The translations under genes were made by a program, and so were the position numbers. Under the pieces are notes generated by a model that saw only the letters and a list, made by a program, of their open reading frames with translations, ran no database searches and was not told the origin of the DNA. A DNA stretch of 19,528 nucleotides from an uncultured Oscillospiraceae bacterium (lineage in GTDB: Bacteria; Bacillota; Clostridia; Oscillospirales; Oscillospiraceae), in NCBI GenBank assembly GCA_934630985.1, contig CAKTXO010000022.1, forward strand, positions 1 to 19,528. Direction: 5' to 3'. Numbering within the stretch: position 1 is the first letter of the stretch; the number at the start of each line of letters is the position of its first letter. Positions 1 through 7,596 of this stretch are shown piece by piece.

Positions 1-1059
1 ATCCGCCGGGACGCGCCGGAGACCTTCCGGTACTTTGCCCAGCAGGGGGTGGCGGTGAAGGTCATTTCCGGCGACAACCCTCTGACCGTTTCCCGGATTG
101 CCATGGAGGCGGAGATTCCCGGGGCGGAAAAGTACATTGACGCCTCCACCCTGGATTCAGAGGAAGCAATTTACGAGGCCGCCGGGGAATACACCGTCTT
201 CGGCCGGGTCACCCCCGATCAGAAGCGGCAGCTTGTCCGGGCGCTCCAAAGTCAGGGGCACACCGTGGGCATGACCGGCGACGGCGTCAACGATGTGCTG
301 GCGCTGAAGGACGCGGACTGTTCCGTAGCCATGGCCTCCGGCTGTGACGCGGCGGCTCAGGTCTCCCAACTGGTGCTGCTGGAATCGGACTTTTCCGCCA
401 TGCCCTCGGTGGTGGCGGAGGGTCGCCGGGTGGTCAACAACGTCCAGCGTTCGGCAAGCCTGTTCCTGGTGAAGAACATCTTCTCCTTCTTACTGGCGGT
501 GTTCTCCGCCTGCTTCATGATCAGCTACCCCCTGGAGCCTTCTCAGCTGTCCCTCATCACCATGTTCACCATCGGCGTGCCCGGCTTCTTCCTGGCTCTT
601 CAGCCCAACGAGGATCCCATCCGGGGCAAGTTCCTGCCAAACGTGCTGGCAAAGGCTCTGCCCGCGGGACTGACGGATTTTCTGGTGGTGGGAGCTCTTG
701 TGATCTTCGGCCGGGTCTTTGGGGTGGACGAGGGAGATATTTCCATCGCCTGCACCATGCTGCTGTCCATTGTGGGCTTCATGATTCTTTACAACATCAG
801 CAAGCCCCTGAACTGGTTCCGGTGGATCATCTGGGGCGGCTGTGTAACGGGGCTTCTGGTTTGCAGCATCTGGCTGGGGGACATTTTCGGCATCGGTCGG
901 ATGTCCCTGAAATGCGTTCTGCTCTTCGGGGTCTTCGCCATCGCCACGGAGCCCATCCTGCGCTACGGCATTCTGCTCACGGAGACCGTTTCCCGCCTCC
1001 ACCGTGCCCACCGGGAAAAGCACCTGGCAAAGAAAGCCAAAAAGGTGGAAAATAGCTGA
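1..1059 (+). CDS. Cation-transporting P-type ATPase, C-terminal part (5' end outside window)
   Basis: The reading frame is open from base 1 and lacks the N-terminus, so this is the 3' part of a longer gene. The visible protein starts in the P domain with SGDNPLTV, continues to the hinge TGDGVNDVLALKDAD (Mg-binding Asp pair), and ends with about six hydrophobic segments and a basic tail (HREKHLAKKAKK). These are standard HAD/P-type ATPase features. The enzyme would couple ATP hydrolysis to movement of a cation across the membrane. The overall look recalls the CtpE/Exp7-like branch, which is linked to calcium in some members. The ion cannot be decided because the M4 ion-binding segment and the DKTGT phosphorylation motif lie outside the window. 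Stop is TGA at 1057-1059. Two hairpins follow directly. Family call firm, substrate open. Confidence 0.93.
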   Translation: MRRDAPETFRYFAQQGVAVKVISGDNPLTVSRIAMEAEIPGAEKYIDASTLDSEEAIYEAAGEYTVFGRVTPDQKRQLVRALQSQGHTVGMTGDGVNDVLALKDADCSVAMASGCDAAAQVSQLVLLESDFSAMPSVVAEGRRVVNNVQRSASLFLVKNIFSFLLAVFSACFMISYPLEPSQLSLITMFTIGVPGFFLALQPNEDPIRGKFLPNVLAKALPAGLTDFLVVGALVIFGRVFGVDEGDISIACTMLLSIVGFMILYNISKPLNWFRWIIWGGCVTGLLVCSIWLGDIFGIGRMSLKCVLLFGVFAIATEPILRYGILLTETVSRLHRAHREKHLAKKAKKVENS

Positions 1060-1062
1060 TAA

Positions 1063-1140
1063 ACGCCCCGTTTTCGAATAAAAACGGGGCGTATTCGCTA
1101 CCAAACAGCAAACGGCCGGCAGAAATTCTGCCGGCCGTTT
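1063..1140 (+). terminator. Two tandem hairpins after the P-type ATPase
   Basis: Hairpin 1 has a perfect 12-bp stem, 1063-1074 pairing with 1081-1092, and a 6-base loop. Hairpin 2 has a perfect 13-bp stem, 1110-1122 with 1128-1140, and a 5-base loop. The first starts 3 bases after the stop codon. Neither has a long downstream T-run, although each 3' arm or its flank contains short T/A stretches. They probably end or weaken transcription from the ATPase gene and insulate the locus downstream. Confidence 0.7.
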
Positions 1141-1368
1141 CAGAGTGTTGAAAAAGTCCAAATAATGCTGGGCTTTTTCTATTATCCATGATATAATGGT
1201 CATGGGTGAAGAAAAATGCTACAAAGTAGAAAAATGGAGCGAGGCGTGTTTGAAATTGTTGACACCGAAAGTCTGGTGCCTGCAAATCATTTGCTGCGAA
1301 AAATAGATGCTGCTATCGATTACGGCAAGATCTACGATATGGTAGAGCCGTTGTACTGTGCAGGCAAT
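1141..1368 (+). mobile_element. Remnant of the left end of an IS1182-family insertion sequence
   Basis: Residues 1-49 encoded from 1216 match the N-terminus typical of IS1182-type transposases: MERGVFEIVDTESLVP, HLLRKIDAAIDY and IYDMVEPLYC. The non-coding part upstream has an AAAAAGTCC/GGGCTTTTT hairpin (1151-1159 with 1171-1179, one G-T pair) and its own extended -10. Both fit the leading edge of an insertion sequence. The rest of the transposase (catalytic DDE region) and the right end are missing. The match breaks off near 1363-1375, where regulator sequence begins. The exact outer end of the element cannot be placed from one copy; 1141 is an estimate. Confidence 0.75.
1189..1197 (+). promoter_or_regulatory. 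Extended -10 promoter inside the IS remnant
   Basis: TGATATAAT is a perfect extended -10 (TGnTATAAT) 18 bases before the ATG at 1216. No good -35 box sits 16-18 bases upstream, which is acceptable for an extended -10 promoter. It is placed to transcribe the chimeric reading frame and the kinase gene downstream. The evidence is sequence pattern only. Confidence 0.6.
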
Positions 1369-1635
1369 AATCTGAGCGTACCCAACGATCTGTCCATCGT
1401 AGGCTTCGACGACATTTTCTTCGCCGAGGTTATCCAGCCCCCTCTGACCACCATTGCCCAGCCCATCACGGAAATCGCCGAGGCGGTGGTGGAAAAGCTG
1501 GTCAGTCAGATCGAACATCCCACTCAGGAAATCAGTGCAGTCCCTCAAATGTTTACCCCCGTGCTGAAAGTCCGCGGCAGCGTCCGCCGGATTGATGTGA
1601 ATTCTAATAAATCCAACAACGGAGGTTCTCAATGA
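1216..1635 (+). pseudogene. Chimera: IS1182 transposase N-terminus fused to LacI-family regulator C-terminus
   Basis: The frame encodes 139 residues of mixed origin. Residues 1-49 are IS1182 transposase N-terminus. From about residue 52 the protein is the end of a LacI/GalR-type regulator: VPNDLSIVGFDDIFFAEVIQ, then PPLTTIAQPITEIAEAVVEKL, the usual last part of the periplasmic-binding-like effector domain. The regulator has lost its DNA-binding helix-turn-helix and most of its effector domain, roughly 260 residues compared with a normal ~340. It therefore cannot act as a normal repressor. The fusion is in frame and keeps an ATGA overlap with the kinase gene, so its translation may still feed the kinase. 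The original gene was presumably the local regulator of the sugar locus. Confidence 0.85.
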
Positions 1636-2519
1636 ACATTATCAATTTCGGTTCTCTGAATATTGACCGGGTCTACAGCGTGGCCGGCTTCGTCCAGGCC
1701 GGACAGACCATCCCCTCCCTGAGCTTTCAGACCTTCTGCGGCGGAAAGGGTCTGAACCAGTCCATTGCCGCCGCTCGGGCAGGTGCCCATGTGCTCCACG
1801 CCGGTGCCATCGGCCCGGACGGACAGATGCTGGAGGAATGCCTGCGCGAAAGCGGCGTGGATGTATCCGCCCTGGGACATATGGATACCGCCACCGGTCA
1901 CGCTGTCATTCAGGTGGATCCCAGCGGCCAGAACTGCATCATTGTCACCGGCGGTGCCAACGTGGAGTTGACGTGCGAATACATCGACACCGTCCTGGAC
2001 AGGGGCTGTCCGGGGGACATTGTTTTACTCCAGAATGAGGTCAACAACCTGCCATATATCATGGAGCAGACCCATAAAAGAGGCTTCCGGCTGGCGGTGA
2101 ACCCCTCCCCCATTACCCCAGAGCTGCTGAAAGCCCCCCTGGAATACGCAGACTATCTGATTCTCAACGAGATCGAGGGGGCACAGATTGCAGACTTCAC
2201 CGGCACCTATCCGAAAATTCTGGAACGGCTCAGCGAAAAATTCCCCCACACCGCCATCATCCTGACCCTTGGCAGCCAAGGGGTTCTCTACCGGGATGCC
2301 TGCCAGACCGCCAAAGAACGCTGCTTCCCGGTGACCGCCGTAGACACCACTGCCGCCGGCGACACTTTCTGCGGTTACTTCCTTGCCGGCTGCATAGAGG
2401 GACTGTCCATTCAGGCCTGTCTGACGCTTGCCTCTCAGGCCGCCGCCATTGCCGTCACCAAAGCCGGTGCCTCTGCCTCCATCCCCACCCGGGATGAGGT
2501 GCGCAGCTACCGCTTCTGA
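1632..2519 (+). CDS. PfkB-family carbohydrate kinase (ribokinase-like)
   Basis: The 295-residue protein is the usual ribokinase length. It should phosphorylate a sugar or sugar-like alcohol with ATP in the cytoplasm. It opens with NFGSLNIDRVY, has GGKGLNQS at residues 37-44 (the ribokinase GGKGANQA sugar-binding motif), and NPSP near 157-160. The PfkB signature DTTAAGDTF lies at 238-246, with the catalytic base Asp244. The anion-hole glycine position reads AAGD, where GAGD is commoner. The start is firm: GGAGG at 1621-1625 is 6 bases before ATG 1632, which overlaps the stop of the chimeric regulator frame as ATGA. The oxidoreductase gene follows after 20 bases. The substrate cannot be named; ribose, another pentose or a nucleoside are all possible. 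Confidence 0.9.
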   Translation: MNIINFGSLNIDRVYSVAGFVQAGQTIPSLSFQTFCGGKGLNQSIAAARAGAHVLHAGAIGPDGQMLEECLRESGVDVSALGHMDTATGHAVIQVDPSGQNCIIVTGGANVELTCEYIDTVLDRGCPGDIVLLQNEVNNLPYIMEQTHKRGFRLAVNPSPITPELLKAPLEYADYLILNEIEGAQIADFTGTYPKILERLSEKFPHTAIILTLGSQGVLYRDACQTAKERCFPVTAVDTTAAGDTFCGYFLAGCIEGLSIQACLTLASQAAAIAVTKAGASASIPTRDEVRSYRF

Positions 2520-2539
2520 CATCCGGAAAGGAGCCGCAT

Positions 2540-3628
2540 ATGAACGTAGGCGTGATCGGTGCCGGGGTTATCAGTGAAATCTATCTGAAAAACATGACGG
2601 AAATTTTCCCCAATCTGCAAGTTGTGAGCGTTGCCGCCCGGCACTTAGAACGTGCCCGGCTGCGGGCAGCTCAGTTCGGCATCCGGGCTGATACCGTCGA
2701 GGAACTTCTGGCTGATCCCCAGATCGAGATGGTGGTCATCTTGACCCCGGTGGGCACTCACTATGACCTGATTCGTCAGGCCTTATTGGCCGGAAAGCAC
2801 GTTTACACCGAGAAAACCATTGCCGACAGCCTGGACAAAGCTCGGGAACTGTGCGCTCTGGCAGAAGAAAAAAGGCTTTATCTGGGCTGCGCCCCGGACA
2901 CCTTCCTGGGCAGCGCCCTGCAAAGCGTCCGTCAGGCCATCGACCGGGGACTTCTGGGGGAAGTAAATTCCTTCGCCATCTCCGTCCATCGGAATAACAA
3001 TTACCTACTCAGCCATTATCCCTTTCTCTTAGAGCCGGGAGCCGGCGTGCTGCTGGACTTCTGCGTGTACTATGTCACCGCCCTGGCCAGCCTGTTTGGC
3101 CCCTTCGCCCAGGTAGGCGGCATCATCGGCGCGCCTTACCAGACCCATCCGTGCACCCTGCCCGGGCCGGATTTCGGCAAAATTCTCCACAGCCCCAACG
3201 AAAGTCAGGTCTCCGCCGTGCTGCAAACCCGCAGCGGCGTCACCGGCACCTTCCACATTGATTCAGAAAGCAACACCAACGGCGCTCCCTTTTTCCGGAT
3301 CTATGGCACCGAAGGCATGCTCAGCCTGCCGGATCCGGACTATTTCGGCGGTTAGGTGCTGTTTTCCCCCAATTCTTTGGAAGGCGAGCTGCCGCCCCAG
3401 GTGCTCCCCCAGGGAAATCCTTACAGCGACAACGCCCGGGGCATCGGCCCGGCGGAAATGGCTCAGGCCATCAGGGAAGGCCGCCCCAACCGAGCCTCCA
3501 AGGAAATGGCTCTGCACGTTCTGGAGGTGCTGACCACCCTGCTGGAGGTTGGAAAAACCGGCGGCTTCGCCCCTGTCACCTCCGATTTCTCCCGACCCGC
3601 GCCTCTGCCGGAGACGAAAATCGGTTAA
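2540..3628 (+). pseudogene. Gfo/Idh/MocA-family oxidoreductase interrupted by in-frame TAG
   Basis: An NAD(P)-dependent sugar or inositol dehydrogenase family member. The Rossmann start NVGVIGAGVISEIYL is intact, EKT (family EKP) is near residue 94, and GCAPDTFLG is near residue 115. LLDFCVYYVTAL, the usual catalytic-loop region, is near residue 178. The frame stops at TAG 3353-3355 after 271 residues. The same frame continues without shift from GTG 3356 to TAA 3626-3628, giving about 362 positions in total, which is the normal family length. The missing tail carries the last beta-strand and C-terminal helices, so the 271-residue product is probably inactive. A single C-to-T change (CAG to TAG) would explain it. 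TAG is an ordinary stop for two other genes in the window. An AAAGGAG site precedes ATG 2540. Confidence 0.87.
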
Positions 3629-3653
3629 GGAAGCTTCCTTTCCCAGCAAACGC

Positions 3654-3689
3654 AAAACCGGCCGGCAGGAAATCTACCGGCCGGTTTTT
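3654..3689 (+). terminator. Intrinsic terminator ending the sugar locus
   Basis: A perfect 12-bp stem AAAACCGGCCGG (3654-3665) pairs with CCGGCCGGTTTT (3677-3688), giving a T5 run at 3685-3689. It lies 26 bases after the last stop codon of the interrupted oxidoreductase. It resembles hairpin 2 after the ATPase gene (1110-1140) in stem sequence. Confidence 0.85.
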
Positions 3690-3994
3690 GTATATTCTTG
3701 TGCATATTTGCATATTTCCTGCGGATTGCCGGACAGTTTCAGATGGATACGCATTTTTCCGCCGGTTTCCGGGATTTTCCCCGGCCGTCCCACAGACAGG
3801 CAAACCGGAATCCGGTTTTTCCCAAGCTTTCAGCATTTTCACCACTGGGCTGTCTAAATACACCTGTCCATCTGTGGAAGAATCCAAAAAAGCAAAAAGC
3901 CATATACTTTTTGAAAGAATAGTGGTATATTTATTCTATTCTATTCGCCGCCCCTCCGGCGGCTGACTACTATTTTCAAGGAGAGACCCAGAAA
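3690..3994 (+). promoter_or_regulatory. Leader/promoter region of the peptide-uptake operon
   Basis: About 300 bases without a gene. A second small hairpin, AAACCGG/CCGGTTT (3802-3808 with 3812-3818, then TT), could back up the terminator. A candidate promoter is the extended -10 TGGTATATT at 3923-3931. TTGAAA at 3911-3916 followed by T/C-rich TATTCTATTC repeats is an alternative set of boxes, but the spacing is poor. The ribosome site AAGGAG is at 3978-3983, 11 bases before ATG 3995. GCATATTT occurs twice in tandem near 3703-3718. I recognise no riboswitch class, and see nothing else between 3720 and 3800. Confidence 0.45.
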
Positions 3995-5587
3995 ATGAAA
4001 AAACTGTTCAGCCTGATTCTTGCCGGACTGATGACCCTCAGCCTGGCAGCCTGCGGCGGCTCCGGCAGCACCGGCGGCTCTGCCCAGGCAAATAAGGATA
4101 ACAAGGTGCTCTATCACGTTTACAATTCCGCGCCCTATGTTACCCTGGATCCCAGCACCGAGTATTCCAACGGCATCATGGTGCTGCAGAACGTCTACGA
4201 GACCCTGACCCGGTACAACCCCGAAACCGGCGACCTGGATCCTCTGCTCGCCACCGAGTGGAAGGAAAACGAGGACGGCACCGTCTGGGTCTTCCAGCTC
4301 CGGGACGATGTGAATTTCCACGACGGCACCCACATGACCGCCCAGCAGGTTGTGAACTCCTTCCAGCGTTCCATGGATCTGGGTCAGGGCGGTGCCTACA
4401 TCTGGGACGCGGTGCTGGAAAGCAACGGCGGCAAGGTCGAGGCCACCGGCGAGTATGAGGTGACCATCACCTGCGGCTATCCCTGCGCCATCGACCTGGT
4501 GGTCTCCGCGGGCTACGCCGCCTACGTCATGTCCGACAGTGTCATTGAGCAGCCCACCGAGTGGTTCAACGAAGGCCACGACGGCGGCACCGGCCCCTAC
4601 ACCATCGCCCAGGCCACCGGCGACAGCGTGGTGCTGAAGGCCTACGAGGATTACCGGGGCGGCTGGCAGGATAACCAGTACAAGAACGTGATGATCAAGG
4701 AAGTGGCCGAGTCCAGTGCCCGCCGCCAGATGATGGAGACCGGCGAGGCTCAGCTGTCCAGCGAGTTCTCTGCCACCGACCTGGACGCGCTGAGAACCCA
4801 GACCGACAAAGTCTACACCTATCAGTCCGAGACCTTCAACAATATCATCATGTTCCTGAACACCGCCACCGAGCCTTGCAGCAACGCCGACTTCCGCCGG
4901 GCTCTGGCCTATGCCTTCCCCTATGAGGAAACCGTCAGCCAGATCCTGAACGGCAACGCCAAGCAGTCCGTAGGCACCGTACCCAACGGCCTGTGGGGTC
5001 ATGACGACAGCATTCTCCAGTACCACTGCGATCTGGACAAGGCCAAGGAATACCTGGATAAGTCCGGCGTGAACACCGACGGTCTGAAGCTCACCGTCAC
5101 CTACATGAACGGCTATGACGAGTACGCCAGTGCCCTGCAGCTCTATCAGGTCAACCTGAAGCAGCTGGGCATCAGCCTGGAGCTTCGGAGCATGGAGTGG
5201 GATCAGCAGTGGGCTCAGGCCCAGAACACCGACCCCAAGAATCGGCAGGATATGTTCGTGTTCATCTGGTGGCCGGACTACGCCGACCCCGTCAGCTGGT
5301 TCCAGTCCCTGCTGCACAGCGAGGATCAGATCGTCTATAATCTGTCCTACCTGAACGATCCGGAGCTGGATGCCGTCATCGACGACGCCATCGAGAAGAC
5401 CGTCACCGACCGAACCGCCGCCGAAGCCGACTATGTGCAGGCTCAGAAGATCGTGGCCGACAATGCCTACATTCTGAACCTGTACGATCAGCTGCACACC
5501 TTCGTCATCAACAACGGCATTCAGGGCGTTTCCGAGAACCCCTCCTATTCCAACGCCATCCAGTATTACAACGTCACCACCAAGTAA
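3995..5587 (+). CDS. Peptide ABC transporter substrate-binding lipoprotein (SBP family 5, DppA/OppA-like)
   Basis: This 530-residue protein captures the substrate outside the cell and hands it to the permeases encoded next. It begins with a lipoprotein signal, MKKLFSLILAGLMTLSLAAC, with the lipobox cysteine at residue 20, then a Gly/Ser-rich linker. The mature part carries family-5 landmarks: VYETLTRYNP, LLATEWKENEDGTVWVF, then LRDDVNFHDGTHMTA. Length is typical of the family. The nearby peptidase genes favour short peptides or peptide-like compounds, but family 5 also binds nickel, opines and other ligands. It is the first gene of a seven-gene operon and is separated from the permease gene by a stable hairpin, which usually lets the binding protein be made in excess. 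Confidence 0.95.
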   Translation: MKKLFSLILAGLMTLSLAACGGSGSTGGSAQANKDNKVLYHVYNSAPYVTLDPSTEYSNGIMVLQNVYETLTRYNPETGDLDPLLATEWKENEDGTVWVFQLRDDVNFHDGTHMTAQQVVNSFQRSMDLGQGGAYIWDAVLESNGGKVEATGEYEVTITCGYPCAIDLVVSAGYAAYVMSDSVIEQPTEWFNEGHDGGTGPYTIAQATGDSVVLKAYEDYRGGWQDNQYKNVMIKEVAESSARRQMMETGEAQLSSEFSATDLDALRTQTDKVYTYQSETFNNIIMFLNTATEPCSNADFRRALAYAFPYEETVSQILNGNAKQSVGTVPNGLWGHDDSILQYHCDLDKAKEYLDKSGVNTDGLKLTVTYMNGYDEYASALQLYQVNLKQLGISLELRSMEWDQQWAQAQNTDPKNRQDMFVFIWWPDYADPVSWFQSLLHSEDQIVYNLSYLNDPELDAVIDDAIEKTVTDRTAAEADYVQAQKIVADNAYILNLYDQLHTFVINNGIQGVSENPSYSNAIQYYNVTTK

Positions 5588-5603
5588 AAAAACCGTTTTT
5601 TCG

Positions 5604-5633
5604 GGGGCTGCCGCATCCAATTGCGGCAGCCCC
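5604..5633 (+). terminator. Intra-operon hairpin between binding protein and permease genes
   Basis: A perfect 12-bp stem GGGGCTGCCGCA (5604-5615) pairs with TGCGGCAGCCCC (5622-5633), with a 6-base loop, 16 bases after the stop codon. No U-tract follows immediately; ATTTTT comes only 9 bases later. It fits a leaky terminator or an mRNA 3'-end stabiliser that sets the binding protein to permease ratio. Confidence 0.65.
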
Positions 5634-5675
5634 TATGCCCCATTTTTATGAACAGACAGATGAGGTGTTCGCCCC

Positions 5676-6686
5676 GTGTTTAAGTACATTGTCAAACGCA
5701 TTCTCAGCAGCATTCTGGTGCTGCTGGGCGTAATTACCATTACCTTTTTCATTTCCCGGGTGCTTCCGTCCAATCCGGAGGTCAAGTGGGCCGGTCAGCG
5801 AGCTACCCCGGAGCAGCTGGCCGCTGCCCGGATTGAGCTGGGGCTTGATAAGTCCCTGCCGGAGCAGTACGTCATTTACCTGAACGACCTGCTCCACGGC
5901 AACCTGGGCAAGAGCCTGAATAACCACCAGCCTGTGACCTCTGAGCTCAAGCGGTACATTCCCGCGACCCTGGAGCTGGTGCTGCTGGCCTTTGCCCTGG
6001 CTATCGCCATCGGCATTCCCCTGGGCATTTACTCAGCCAAAAAGAAGGATAAACTCCTGGATCATTTCAGCCGGTTCTTCTCCATCGGCGCGGTGTCTCT
6101 TCCCACCTTCTGGGTGGCACTGTTCTTGCAGCTGATCTTCTACAAGAGCCTGAGCCTGCTGCCCATCGGCGGACGGCTCAGCGTGGAAGCCACGATTTTT
6201 GAGACCGTGCCCAACGTCACCGGTATGCTCCTGCTGGACTGCCTGATTACGGGAAAATTCGGCCTGATGGCAGACGCCTTCCAGCACATCCTGCTGCCCT
6301 GCATCACCATTTCCCTGTACCCCATCGGCCTGGTGTCCCGGATGACCAGAAGCGCCCTGCTGGAAATTCTGGGCGAGGACTACATCACCGCCGGCCACAG
6401 CTACGGCCTGAGCGACACCAAAATGCTCTGGAAGTATGCCCTGAAAAATAGCCTTGGCACCACCGCCACGGACGTGGCTCTGTCCATGGGCTATACCCTG
6501 ACGGACACCTTCCTGGTGGAGGCCATCTTCTCCTGGCCGGGCATCGGCAGCTACATTTCCAGCGCCGTCACCACTCTGGACTATCCCGCCATCATCGGCG
6601 TGACCCTCTTCGGTGCCTGCTGCTACATCATTCTGAATCTGCTGGCGGATATCGTCATCGCGTCCGACCCCCGGGTGCGGCTGTAA
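5676..6686 (+). CDS. Peptide ABC transporter permease (DppB/OppB-like)
   Basis: A 336-residue inner-membrane subunit, one half of the translocation channel. It has an N-terminal membrane segment (about 10-29), a soluble loop with ATPEQLAAARIELGLDKSLP, and further hydrophobic segments near 100-120, 137-157, 204-222, 265-285 and 308-330. The cytoplasmic EAA loop that docks on the ATPase is at about 238-257 (TAGHSYGLSDTKMLWKYALK). The start is GTG at 5676, with GAGGTG at 5662-5667. The family-typical opening MFKYIVKRILSSI supports that start over any internal ATG. It ends 13 bases before the second permease gene. Confidence 0.95.
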   Translation: MFKYIVKRILSSILVLLGVITITFFISRVLPSNPEVKWAGQRATPEQLAAARIELGLDKSLPEQYVIYLNDLLHGNLGKSLNNHQPVTSELKRYIPATLELVLLAFALAIAIGIPLGIYSAKKKDKLLDHFSRFFSIGAVSLPTFWVALFLQLIFYKSLSLLPIGGRLSVEATIFETVPNVTGMLLLDCLITGKFGLMADAFQHILLPCITISLYPIGLVSRMTRSALLEILGEDYITAGHSYGLSDTKMLWKYALKNSLGTTATDVALSMGYTLTDTFLVEAIFSWPGIGSYISSAVTTLDYPAIIGVTLFGACCYIILNLLADIVIASDPRVRL

Positions 6687-6699
6687 GGGAGGAACTACA

Positions 6700-7584
6700 A
6701 TGGACAATTTCATTCAATCCCTGAAGCCCCGGATCAAGAGTCTGCGGGAGAGCCTGTACCTGATCGCCCGGAATAAGCTGAGCCTGACCGCCCTGATTAT
6801 CCTGGTGCTTCTGATCGTCGGCGCCCTGCTGGCGCCCTACATCATCCCCTACCCTGAGGACTTAGCCGATGCCACTCACACCCAGATCAAGCTCCAGGCT
6901 CCCAGTTTGGAGCACCTGATGGGCACGGACGAGCTGGGTCGGGATATTTTCAGCCGGGTCGTCTACGGTGCCCGGGTGTCCCTGTCCGCGGCACTGGCGG
7001 CCGTTGGTCTGTCTCTTGTCATCGGCATTCCCCTGGGTGCCATCGCCGGCAGCTTCGGCGGCTGGGTGGATAACCTCATCATGCGCATTACCGACGTGTT
7101 CCTCAGCTTTCCGCCCCTGCTCCTCGCCATCGCCATGGTGGCCGTCATGGGCAGCAGCCTGAACAACGCAATCCTTGCCATCGCCCTGTCCTGGTGGCCC
7201 TGGTACACCCGGCTCATCCGGGGTCAGGCCATCTCCGTCAAGGAGCGCAAATTCGTCCAGGCGGCAGAGACCATCGGTACCGGCCGGATGAAGATCATCT
7301 TCAAGCACATCATTCCCAACTGTATCAGCCCTGTTATCGTCCAGGCCTCCATGGACATCGGCGGCGTAATTCTGACCGTTGCCAGCCTGTCCTTCCTGGG
7401 ACTGGGTGCTCAGCTGCCCACTCCGGAATGGGGTCTGATGATCTCCATGGGTCGCCGGTTCTTCCCGGACAGCTGGTGGTACTGCATTTTCCCGGGTCTG
7501 GCCATTTTCGTCACCGTGCTTTGCTTCAATCTGCTGGGCGACGCCATCCGGGAAATTCTGGATCCCAAGACCCGCAAGAACTAA
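6700..7584 (+). CDS. Peptide ABC transporter permease (DppC/OppC-like)
   Basis: The second membrane subunit of the importer, 294 residues. After a basic N-terminus comes a membrane segment at about 30-49. Then comes the OppC hallmark HLMGTDELGRDIFSRVVYGA at 73-92, which is specific to DppC/OppC-type permeases. Further membrane segments follow near 97-118, 138-163, 218-236 and 262-281. The EAA loop is at about 187-206 (QAAETIGTGRMKIIFKHIIP). GGGAGG sits shortly before ATG 6700. It pairs with the upstream DppB-like protein as a heterodimeric channel. The gap to the ATPase gene is 12 bases, containing AAGGAGG. Confidence 0.95.
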   Translation: MDNFIQSLKPRIKSLRESLYLIARNKLSLTALIILVLLIVGALLAPYIIPYPEDLADATHTQIKLQAPSLEHLMGTDELGRDIFSRVVYGARVSLSAALAAVGLSLVIGIPLGAIAGSFGGWVDNLIMRITDVFLSFPPLLLAIAMVAVMGSSLNNAILAIALSWWPWYTRLIRGQAISVKERKFVQAAETIGTGRMKIIFKHIIPNCISPVIVQASMDIGGVILTVASLSFLGLGAQLPTPEWGLMISMGRRFFPDSWWYCIFPGLAIFVTVLCFNLLGDAIREILDPKTRKN

Positions 7585-7596
7585 GGAGGACGCGAC

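Noticed and set aside
3353..3355. TAG read as pyrrolysine or suppressed amber
   Set aside because: TAG closes two other genes here, no Pyl genes are in the window, and the enzyme family has no known need for a special residue at this position.
3941..5620. 559-codon minus-strand open frame opposite the binding-protein gene
   Set aside because: Low-complexity Val/Gly/His-rich translation with no family motif; it is the antisense shadow of a GC-rich, codon-biased gene with clear function.
5648..5683. 11-codon leader peptide overlapping the permease start
   Set aside because: No good Shine-Dalgarno site and no regulatory codon pattern; kept only as a side note.
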